From Vitrella brassicaformis (lineage: Eukaryota; Sar; Vitrellaceae), in NCBI GenBank assembly GCA_001179505.1, contig CDMY01000577.1, positions 1 through 48,396 on the forward strand: 48,396 bases of DNA. Direction: 5' to 3'. Below the pieces are notes generated by a model, which was not told the DNA's origin, did not search any database, and worked only from the letters and a program-made list of their open reading frames with translations. This document shows positions 22,173 through 32,123 of the stretch, piece by piece (position 1 is the first letter of the stretch; each line of letters begins with the position of its first letter). Position numbers and translations under genes: made by a program.

Positions 22173-22693
22173 CGGTCGGCGAGTGGTCTGCATGACACAA
22201 AGGCGTGAACACGATGTCACTCAGCACGCCGTGTGCCTGTGTCTGCTTTTCTCGCTTCTTTACGTGCGGGCGATGAATCAACGGCCCTTCCTCTGTGCAG
22301 CAACTGCGGCGCGCCCTGCAGACACGGACATGCAAGCATTCGGAAGCGCTTGCATCGAAGGATGAGCCCGCCACATGTCCGCCGGTCTTTCGCTGACCTG
22401 GTGCCAGACAGTGATGGCCTGAAGCGAGAGGGCAACACGAGATGACGATGGAGAGCTCGCAACGAGATCTGCAACCAGTGACATGGAGGAGCTCAGTCGA
22501 CACAAACAAGTAGGCTTCCTTCGTCTCACAATATCCTTACCTGTTTCGGAGAAAGAGGGAGCACGCCTCAGCGAGCTTGACTTCAAGCCCGCCTTTATTG
22601 GGACGTCGGGAGAGAAGGGAGGGAGGGAAGGAACAGGAGATGGGAGAGAGGAAAACAACTGAAACAACCCTGATTCATCTGTTCGAGATCCTC
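22173..22693. other. Spacer, possibly holding upstream exons of paralogue B
   Basis: On the minus strand, three coding-like blocks lie between about 22250 and 22667 (for example KAGLKSSSLRRAPSFSETG, then DLVASSPSSSRVALSLQ, then GAPQLLHRGRAVDSSPA). They are separated by plausible GT-AG introns. They do not join in phase with the ATG at 22172. They may be the true 5' end of paralogue B. Confidence 0.3.
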
Positions 22694-23598
22694 ATGGTGA
22701 TGAAGCTCCGTGTGTGCCTCGGCGGCCTGCTGCTTGCCGGTGTCATCGACGCAGCTCCCGATGCACCACCTGACGGCAAGAAACCCGCTAAGGTATGTTT
22801 GCATGGATCAGATTGAAGTGATCTCGGCATGATGTTCTGGTGTGTTCAGGAGTTGGAATGCCAGTCGTGCATCGAGTGCCGTCAGCCGATCGGCTGCCCA
22901 TGCCAATGCGACAACATGTGCATCTCCGGCAAGTGTCACGATGGCATCTGTAAGTTCTGCTGACTGAGTGGTTGCCTTCGCACGTCCACGCTCATTGTGG
23001 GTGTGGGGTCGTCATGCGTGCAGGCGTTGCTGCTGGCTTCCTGAGGCGCATGCAGGACGACGAGGATGACTCGAACATGCCCATCGACAATGACACTGAT
23101 GAAGATGCGGAGGTGCGACCACACAGAACAGACCAGCCCTCACCTGACGCTTCTTACCCCTTGCTTCTGCTCCTTCTCTCAGGAAGGGGCGCTTGCCATA
23201 CCTGACGGCGTCGAGGTCGCTGATGGAGAGCCGGTCGACCCCGAGGTGGGCGAACAAGACCTACACATACAGACAGAGACCTCCACATTGCACCCAGACA
23301 GACAGAGCCCCGCACGTTTGACTGTCTGCACGTGTGTGTGTGTGTCATGTGTGTGCAGGAAGACGAGGATTCCCCACTTGATGTGGCCGAGACCCCCGGT
23401 GAGGACCTCGCTGCCCCAGAGGACCAGGGCAACGAGGAGGGCAATGGTGGTGCTCAGCTGAGATCGCTGGGGCCCTGGGGGCGTCGCCACCGAAGGCACC
23501 GCCGCAGATGGCGCCGCAGACACCGCAGGTGGCACCGCCGCCACCATGGACACCATCACCATCACCACCACCATGGACATCACCGTCATCACCACTGA
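22694..23598 (+). CDS. Secreted Cys-rich protein with acidic middle and Arg/His-rich tail
   Basis: Five exons (22694-22792, 22850-22949, 23024-23112, 23183-23245, 23359-23598) join in phase to 196 residues. A signal peptide (MKLRVCLGGLLLAGVIDA) is followed by a compact Cys cluster with ten Cys in about 34 residues (CQSC, CREC-like spacing, CPCQC, CISGKC, CV). Next comes an Asp/Glu-rich stretch of about 80 residues. The tail of about 40 residues is almost only Arg and His (RRHRRHRRRWRRRHRRW, then His runs). The layout suggests an exported protein whose acidic and basic parts neutralise each other, with a His-rich metal- or polyanion-binding end (inference). No known family is recognised. An alternative start is the second ATG at 22700. 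Confidence 0.8.
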
Positions 23599-24612
23599 GG
23601 TGCACCCACGCGCTTGCATGGCAGAGGTTGGTGTGTACGTATGCTGATCTCTCTGTCTGCGTTTGTGCAGCTGAAGGCCCGAGTGCCGGAGAGGAGGGGA
23701 GGGGAGGGAAGAGTGGGCACACTGTTCTGCTGTTATCGCATCGACAAGATGGCTCTTCGCTGCGTGCCCATACGGTCTACTGACTGCTCTGTCTTCTTTG
23801 CTCAACATATAGTAGGTCTCTCAGGATCTGTGTCTTTTACTGCGTTTTCTTTTTCCTTTTTGTAAATACCAACCGCTCTGCTGGGCTGCGATTGCGCCAT
23901 GTTGTGAGAGGGTGTGGCTCAGGCAGGTAGACCGTGGCCAACTAGTCCCATTTTAGGTCATATTTGATCGATTCAGTAGCCTGCTGCGTGCTCGTCCACC
24001 GAGCCGTCGTGTGAGATGTCCGCCATCCATGGGCAAGGGCAAGGTCATCATTGTTTGTCAGTCGTGGGGCGACATGGGAGAGGGGGAACACATCGCCGGT
24101 TGGTTGTGTCTGGGGGAGGGGGGACGGTCACCAGTGTCAGTCACGAGTATCTGAGTATGTGTGTGTTGTCTCCTGTCTCTTTTTCCGTCGTGGAGTGCTG
24201 CCTTATTGCCTTTCTGTTGGCTACTGCTAGCATTCCCTTGCACTGCTGTCCTGGGTGGTTGATTCGTCGTATGTCTGATTGTATTTGAGGCGGATGCATT
24301 GAGCGTAAGCTGTTCATATCGACGTGATTTACCCAGTACAGTAGGTCTGTGTCGCAAGTTCAAAATTACATGGAGGTGGGAGCCGTCATCTACCCGTAAT
24401 AGACGTGCATGCACTTTACAATCTTTACACCATTTCATTCAGTGACGATGGGTCTGTACACGAGAAGGCAACGGGTGCCTGCGCGGCTGACCTACACATC
24501 TCCCCCCCTCCATCCGACCAAAAAATACGCAACGCCAAAGGTGGACCAGCACGGCTTACACGAGTATACACAAAGTAGATAAAACGCGCGCCTTTCTGGC
24601 AATTTGTCTGCT
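23599..24612. other. Intergenic spacer between convergent genes
   Basis: Lies between the stop codons of the Cys/His protein (+) and hydEF (-). It is lower in GC than the genes and has no convincing exons. Both 3' UTRs should be here. Confidence 0.55.
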
Positions 24613-27600
24613 TCACACACTGGTAAGGCCCCACGGCTGGAGTGCGCGGTCGACCGCCTCAGGGGCCGCCACATACGACAAGAGGAGGCCGAAGTTGGTG
24701 ACAGGCACGCCCATCTCGCGCAGATCGTCCACCCTGCATACACACACCACTCATGGCATAGGAGGGGCTGCGGGTCTGTCTGTCTTGACTGTCTGTTTAC
24801 TTACGTCTTAGTAGTTACCTGGCTTGCACCTTTTGTTTGTCGATGTAGCAGCCCCCGCAGTGAATCACCAACGAATACGCCCCCAGACCTGATAGCCAGA
24901 CAGGACACCATCAGCACAGCACGCAGGTGTGTTTGCTTGTGTTCGCATCGTATAATGGATATGCACACATGGATATGCACACACACAGCTCCACCCACCT
25001 TTGTCACTTTGGTCTTCAATGTCAGGAAACTCCCTCCCGAAGGCATGATCGACGGCTATGCTCGCCCCGCCTTGTGCCCTGATGTGTCCCGGAAGCTGCA
25101 CTGTCGCTATGTCGTTGCACAGCTGGGTGATCCTGTTGTGATTGCAGCCCTCAGCTACCAACACACGATCGCCTGCAGAAGACACAATGAAGACAGGGCG
25201 AGATTGTGTCTCCTCCTGTCTGTGTGCGTGACCTTGTTTGATGTGTTTGAATCTCTCGAGGCCCTCCACGAATGTGGGCAGCTGGCCGCCGCTCTGTCTG
25301 TGCAGAAGGGCGATGGAGAATGTGGTGATGTCGATCAGCGGCCGATTGGTGACCGGATCCAGCGTCCACGGGTGCACGATATCCATCGCCTGAACAACAC
25401 ACAGAGACACGGACGGGTCGATCGTTTATATGTTCACGTGCACCCTATGTGTGGAGCGATGGAGCCTACTTGTGAGTCTGTGATGAGCAGCTTGGGTCCT
25501 GCGGTTTGCTGCAGGACCATGTTGAGCATCTTGAGGAAGCGGCTCTTCTCCTCCTGCACCTCTGCTGGGTCGCTGCTGCGAGCCTGAAGCACACACATTG
25601 CCTGCATGATACGCCATGTACGTCAGTGCAGGCTGTGACATTGTACCTTTGCCAGGTCCATCCTGTAGGCGACTGTGGTCCCATAGTGGCGAATGATCGA
25701 CTCCTGCACCATCGCCTGCAGCAAGAACACTCACTCAGATTACTCACATAATAGCCCGACCAATTCAATGGAGGTGTGTGTTTGCGAACATGTACCTGTG
25801 GGCGCAGCAGCCTGCCTGCGGGCGTCTCTGCGTCCATGGGGATGTTAAGGAAGAACACACTGTCGGCCGTCAAGTAGGACTCGGGCACACAGGGAAGGTC
25901 GTCGTGATACATACTGCCGTGAGCAGGGGACGACTGACGGAAGGAAGGACGACACGAGTGTGCACACGTGTGGCTTAGTTTGCTGTCTGTGTTTGTGCTC
26001 ACCTGTATGAACTTGACAAGTCGGTCTGATGCCTCTGGGGCGCCGAGGTCGAGACACAGTACTCTGTGCATCGATGAAGGGTCGAGCATCTCCAGCAGAC
26101 GAACCACGCCATCCTGATTGAGAATCCATCCACACAGGCAGACAGAGCCAGTCACTTCTCATGCGCATTGCATTCGTATGGACGGACAGAGAGACACACC
26201 CATCTGTCTGTCCTGTCTCACAGACCTCGATCTGTCTCCTGGTCCATCCCTGGGTCGCGCCCTCCTGCTCCTTGATGTTAAAGACTATGCTGACCTCCTT
26301 GTGCCTCTTCTCGCCCATCTCGATCAGGTACCGCTCCCACTGCAGGGCATCGGGGGACGCCAAAGTGGGCTCCGTCGGTGAGAGCTTCTGCAACGGGTCC
26401 ACGACCAGCAGCGCGATGTCGCTCTCCTTCAACACGCTGCAAGGATGGAGGACGAAGACGTATACATAGTGCCCGTTGGTTCTTTTGGTGTGTGCGTGCG
26501 TCCCCCACCTGATCGTCTTCCTGCGCTTCTTCTCTCCGAGCTCGCCTCGTTCGTCAATGCCGGCCGTGTCGAAGAGCTTGGTGGGCCCGATGTCGTGCAG
26601 CTCCATCAGAGTGATCTTCGTGTCGGCCGTCGTGCCGGGCGTTGCATCCACAATAGACAAGTTGGAACGTGTCAACCTGCACTCACGTCCATGCGTGTAT
26701 CCAACTGCCCGCCGCATGTCGTGTGTGCACCTACTTGTTCATGAGTGTGGATTTGCCGGCATTCATGGCGCCGAAGAAGCCGATGTTGATCCTGGGCAGC
26801 TCGCTCGCACCGGGGGACTTGGGGGCTGCTGGTGATGGCTTGGAGGAGAAAGATCGCCTTGCAAGTGTGTGGTGGCTGCGGACATGCTGATAGAAATGCG
26901 GTGGGTCGCCCCACACCGCTTTCGCCGCCTCCTTGCCTACAACACATGCATCCGTACGTCCACAGACAGCAGATGGATCCATGTGTTGACTGACGGGTGC
27001 TCTGCTTCTATGTGAGTGCAGCATACCGATGGATTTGAGTCTGAAGTTGAGGCACTCCTTGCACTGCTCGGCCGTGTCGGTGATGCACGGCTTGCCCTCG
27101 TACAGCTGGTAGTTCTCTCTGGACAGACCGGGCCGCACACACAGATGGGTGTCATTCCGTGTGGATGCGTACGTGCGTCTGTCTATGTGTACCTGAATTG
27201 TGTGGGTGTGAGGATGGGCATCAGCACGTTAGCACCTCTCCGCAGTGCGACCTCGCGCCCGTTGGCATTGATCGCTTGCAAAGCTGCAGAGAGGTTGTGT
27301 ATGGACATAGAGAATGCGTGTGTGTGTAAGGGCATGTGTGCGTCCCTCCGTACGGTAGGTACCTGTTGTGGCGGCGATGTTGATGTTGCCCATGGTGATA
27401 CGGCATATGCTGATCAGGACCGTGGTCAAGTCGAACATCTCAGCCATGTGCTCCTTCTTGTCAACATGCCCGTACTGAGCTTGCCTGCGTGTCCATCGGC
27501 ACAAATGTGGACGCAGAAGCGTGCAAGTGGGTACGTGTGTGCCTAGAGTATCTACCACATGTCTGCCACAGGTGTGTCTTCCTGTGTGATGTAGGGCCCC

Positions 27601-29215
27601 ATGCCCACCATGTCGATATCCTCATCGCGAAAAAACACGATGTCCCTGACAGACACGGATGCATCATCGAAACGCACTCTTGTCAGCACAGAGTCCAGCC
27701 ACGCACCTGGCAAGATCCTCGAGAGTCTGTCCCGGGATGCCAATCATCACACCGCTGCCGACCTGAAAGCCAACTTTCTTGAGCAGTCGAAGACACGCCA
27801 GCCGCTTCGCAAAGCTGCATAAAGATGCCCATCGTGTGCACTCAGACACGTCTGTGCACGTTCATGCTTACGGTTGCGTGGGTGGGTGTATCTTGCTGTA
27901 CAGTTCAGGGTTTGACGACTCGATCCGCAGCAGATACCGGTGTCCCCCGGCCTCATGCAGCCGCCGGTAGTCGGCTTCGCTCAACTCACCCACTGATAAC
28001 GCTATGCCGATACCTGCGTCCACATACACATTCAGACGAAGACGTTTGGATTCGTCCTGTGCATGTTCGCGGACTCACGTACCTTTGTCTTTGAATCGTG
28101 GGTCCGAGCCGATGAATGACTCCGACCGGACCTCTTCGATCAGCTCGTCGATTGCGGGATCCTCAGCCTGGTTGCTGTGCCGCCGGTGGCGCTTCTCCTT
28201 CTCCAGATTAGTCAACACCGTCTCGCGCCTACAGATTGACACACATACGTGCCCTTACACACATCTGCATTTGCATTGTTTGCGCCGATCCATGTGTGCG
28301 TGGCGCACCTGATGGCTGTGATGACGTCTGTGAGGTACTTCATTCTTGCAGGGTGGTTCAGCTCGCCACTCTGCAGCATGACGGACCCATAGCCGTTGTC
28401 GTGCGCCCACAGAGCTATCGACAACAGCTGCTTCTTGCTGATCGTGTACCTGATCAACACAACAACCATAAGCCAGCACGTTCGTGGGTATTTGAAGATG
28501 ATCTTGGTGTGTGTGCGTGAATTGGGTGTGGCTCGGCTCACCGCTCCACGTTGGGTTGGTTCTTGCGTATGCCACAGTACAGGCAGTCGTTCTGGCACAC
28601 GTTGGAGAACTCTATCAAGCCACGATAGAACACCTCTGAAACACAACACACATACATACACACAAAGCCAGATCTACCATACCAATCCCACCACACGAGG
28701 AATACAATACGCCTTCCTTCGATGCTTACTTACTGTTGCCAAAGAATCTGCGAGTGACTTCGTTTGCATGAGCGAATAGTGCCTCCCGCACCCGCTCATC
28801 CCTCGATCCCTCCTTCCAGCACATCTCCATCAGCCCATGGATCTCATTCTGTCCCAGACACACCACCTCGCCCAGACCGATGCCCCTCTTCAACACGTCA
28901 CCCAACACACCTAACACAGACAGATCAGATAGACGCTTGCAATGCATCAACACCGAGTGATGGTGTTCCTTCCTTCGTGTACGTACCTGCGGCTGCATGT
29001 GCATCCATCATCGGTGCGTACAGCGGCGCGCCATCGTTGTTGGTGTTGATCTGTGCAGCCTTCGGGATGGCGAGAAAAGGAGATGTCGATGCCCGTGGCA
29101 CAGATGACGACGCCTGTGACGCGAGAGTGGACAAGAACCGGGACGGCAGGATGGACAGCGCCCGCATGGGCTCCACCGAGGACGGCAAAGCCCAGAAAAG
29201 GGGTCGAGCCAGCAT
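24613..29215 (-). CDS. hydEF: HydEF: fused [FeFe]-hydrogenase maturases HydE and HydF
   Basis: Twenty-two exons join in phase to 978 residues: 28987-29215, 28734-28910, 28542-28635, 28309-28449, 28083-28228, 27902-28013, 27707-27814, 27556-27645, 27363-27484, 27193-27283, 27027-27118, 26735-26936, 26509-26676, 26226-26436, 26003-26113, 25796-25933, 25647-25715, 25470-25583, 25233-25389, 24999-25172, 24819-24888, 24613-24733. Residues about 1-76 are an Arg/Ser-rich leader. HydE part: FYRGLIEFSNVCQNDCLYC gives the radical-SAM cluster Cys149, Cys153, Cys156; then LLRIESSNPEL and DMVGMGPYI. HydF part: P-loop GAMNAGKS (523-530), DTAG switch, GRLLRPQ, TTFSIALL, and cluster ligands His869 and HCGGC (His925, Cys926, Cys929). 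HydE is a radical-SAM enzyme and HydF the GTPase scaffold for building the 2Fe subcluster of the H-cluster. Exon 12 spans the linker and the start of HydF, so this is one gene. Oddities: an extra charged insert in HydE (exon 5) and NIKE where G4 NKxD is usual. Confidence 0.97.
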
Positions 29216-29477
29216 CAGCTCTTGATCACCAAAAATGATGTCGGTTTCACTCTGCTTTCGGCATTTCTCTCTGATGTATCATCCTCTGAGTACCGCAGCC
29301 GACTCACCGAGGAGTTCTGTCAGACAAATTGGTGCAACCCAAACACAAGGGAAAAAACCGATCGCGCGCTAAAGGATGCTTGCGACGGATGACGGCGCTC
29401 TCTAAGGATGCACCGACGTCAGCGATAGAAGTAGAGTGAAGCTGTTGAAGAGGATCGACGCCTGAGGACATCTGATC
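29216..29477. promoter_or_regulatory. Shared divergent upstream region of hydEF and hydG
   Basis: The start codons of hydEF (29215, -) and hydG (29478, +) are 262 bases apart, so the promoters of both maturase genes must lie here. This would allow joint control of all three activities. The region is moderately AT-richer than the exons. I see no motif that can be assigned to a known regulator. Confidence 0.6.
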
Positions 29478-30354
29478 ATGCTGAGTGTAGTTCGTCACAT
29501 CAGCGCACCATCTGCGGCCTTGCCGGCGCTGTCATGCCTCTCCAGCCGCCTTGCGAGTCCCTGTGCTGCCCGCACGCAGCGGTTTGTCCGTCACTTTGGG
29601 CTGTGGTCCAAGGAATTGGAGAAAGGACATGTGTACAAGGTAAGAGAAGGCAGACAACGACCAGATACACGTACGAGGGCATCGTGGTGGTTGCTGTGCT
29701 GTGTGTTTCGTCCCATCCAGGACGCCAATGAGATCATCAACCATGACCTGATATTCAAGCACCTGGAGGCCACCAAGGGCGCGGCGAAGGACAAGAACGT
29801 CATCAAGGACATCCTCGAACGCGCGAAGGAGCGATCGTTTCTCAAGGTGAGCATACAAGGTACATCCACACGTGTGTGGTGTGGGAGCACAAACAAGGTT
29901 TGGTGTGTTATGCTATGCGTTCAGGATGGTCCTGCGACTGGCGGCAGCGAGTACGTGCGGGGTTTGGAGCTCGACGAGTGTGCGACGCTGCTTAATGTGA
30001 ATCCCGACGACACAGACATCATGGAGGAGATATACAACACAGCATTCGACATCAAGAACCGCATATACGGTGGGTGCGTATGAGTAACTAAGGCGGAGAA
30101 ACACGGGAAGGGAGGCCGCGTGGTGCTGTGTCGATGCACCTATCAGGCAATCGCATAGTGTTGTTTGCGCCTCTGTATTTGGCCAACTACTGCGTCAATG
30201 GGTGTGCGTACTGCGCCTTCCGGTCGTCCAACAAGGCCATACAGAGAACCAAACTGAGCGACCAACAGGTCACCGAACAGGTACGGGACGTGAATCGAAT
30301 CAATGGATGGATAGATAGCGCAGGCCCACACAACCACACAGACGGGACGGGCGC

Positions 30355-30391
<37 letters not shown>

Positions 30392-30824
30392 GTGAGTATA
30401 TTGGAGCGTCAGGGGCACCGCCGCATTCTGGCGCTGACTGGCGAGCATCCCGCTTACACGTTTGAGGACTTCCTGCACGCACTCAAACTCATCACCGAAG
30501 TCAGAACGGAGCCATGCGGCAGCATCAGACGGTATGCAATGCAACGCACCCTCATGTGTGCAGGCATGCCAGTGCATCCTGTGTTGTGTCTGGCTGTCTG
30601 TTTGTCTGTATGTCTGCAGCATCAATGTGGAGATTCCGTCTCTGTCGGTGTCCGACATGAAGCGTCTCAAGGCAGCCGACTGTGTGGGGACGTACACGCT
30701 GTTCCAGGAGACCTACCACAAGCCCACCTTCCACACCATGCACCCATGGGGGCCCAAGAGCCACTACGAAAACAGAGTACTCACACACGACAGAGCCATG
30801 AGAGGAGGTGAGCGAACGAGGGAC

Positions 30825-30855
<31 letters not shown>

Positions 30856-32123
30856 ATGTGAATGCGCACATCTCTGTGTGTCTCATGGTGTCACTCACTA
30901 CAGGGCTTGACGATGTGGGTATCGGTGTGTTGTTCGGCCTGTATGACTATCGCTTCGAGTGCATGGCCATGCTCATGCACTCCAACCACCTGGAAGAGGT
31001 ACGTACTTCCACACACACGAGCAAACCAGCTATGCGCACACACACATATATGGGTGGGGTATTGTGTGCGTGTGTGCAGGAGTATCGTGCCGGCCCCCAC
31101 ACCATCTCCGTGCCCCGCATGCGCCCGGCAATGGGCTCAGGCGTGGCGTCGGACCCGCCTTATCCGGTCGATGACGCCCACTTCAAGAAGCTGGTGGCCA
31201 TCCTCCGCATCGCCGTCCCATACACGGGCATGATCCTCTCGACACGCGAGGCGCCAGAAATGAGAGGTGAGTGAGACGGGAGATAACATACGACAGCATA
31301 CCTGACGACGAGCAATTGACTGTTTTGTGTGCTTGGTCGTGTTTGCGTGTGTGTCACTTTCAGCCCATCTGTTGCGTGTGGGTATGAGCCAGATGTCTGC
31401 TGGTTCGTCCACCGAGGTGGGCGGGTACCACCGCCACGCCACCCAGCGGACAGACGAGTCGCTCGGCGATCTCACCATGCAAGCACTCCTGCCAGAGAAA
31501 TATGGCAAGGCAGCAGCTGGTGACACGGCGATGGATCACGAGCACACGGACCCCAACCTGGGCGGGCAGTTCCAGCTGGAGGACACCAGAAGCAGCGAGG
31601 AGATTGTTCACGACCTGCTCGAATCGGGGTAGGGTTCGCATGGGACGCAAAATGACTGACACAAGAATGGTCCATGTTTGGCTGTGCGTCAGTTACGTGC
31701 CATCGTGGTGCACGGCGTGCTACCGCAAGGGCCGCACAGGGGAGCACTTTATGAAGATAGCCAAGGCAGGCAACATCCACAACTTCTGCCACCCCAACTC
31801 GCTCCTCACACTCCAGGTGAGGGCGTTCGAATATGCTCATTCGACAGCATCCACGTGTGCCCCATATTCTGTCTGGTGTCTCTGTTTTGTGCAGGAGTGG
31901 CTCAACGACTATGCCAGCCCCGAGATCAAGGAACTGGGCAACAAGGTGCGTCTGGAATGCCTTGAGGGGGGCGGTTTTAGGTGTGCATACATATGTTCAC
32001 CTTTCCTTGTTGCCGCAGGTGATAGCCCGCGAGAAGGAGATCGACCTGTCAGACTCGGCCAAGCGGCTGCTGGACCGCAAGATGGAGGCCGTCAACAAGG
32101 GACAGCACGACGTCTACATATGA
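29478..32123 (+). CDS. hydG: HydG: radical-SAM tyrosine lyase for H-cluster CO and CN synthesis
   Basis: Twelve exons (29478-29639, 29721-29846, 29925-30069, 30147-30280, 30392-30531, 30620-30807, 30904-30998, 31080-31266, 31364-31628, 31693-31816, 31895-31945, 32019-32123) join in phase to 573 residues. The N-terminus (MLSVVRHISAPSAALPALS...) is Arg/Ser/Ala-rich with no acidic residue until about residue 46, like a mitochondrial presequence. The radical-SAM motif is LANYCVNGCAYCAF (Cys160, Cys164, Cys167). The C-terminal auxiliary-cluster motif CX2CX22C is intact: Cys487, Cys490, Cys513, in WCTACYRKGRTGEHFM. Known role: HydG cleaves tyrosine and delivers an Fe(CO)(CN) unit for the 2Fe subcluster. 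Its ThiH relative lacks this C-terminal cluster domain, which settles HydG over ThiH. Divergent from hydEF. Intron 4 carries a long (TG)n tract. Confidence 0.97.
30359..30390 (+). repeat. (TG)n tract at an intron 3' end in hydG
   Basis: About fifteen TG units run directly into the CAG acceptor of hydG intron 4. This is the clearest example of TG-rich polypyrimidine-tract replacement, seen in many introns of the window. Confidence 0.9.

Noticed and set aside
27027-29215. Biotin synthase or PylB as the identity of the first half of hydEF
   Set aside because: The DMVGMGPYI and LLRIESSNPEL motifs and the in-frame fusion to HydF fit HydE better.
29478-32123. ThiH (thiamine synthesis tyrosine lyase) as the identity of the radical-SAM gene
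   Set aside because: The C-terminal CX2CX22C cluster motif typical of HydG is present, and the gene is paired with HydE and HydF.
24613-32123. Bacterial contamination as the source of the Hyd genes
   Set aside because: Both genes are split by 32 introns that share the TG-rich style of neighbouring genes, and both have organelle-type leaders.
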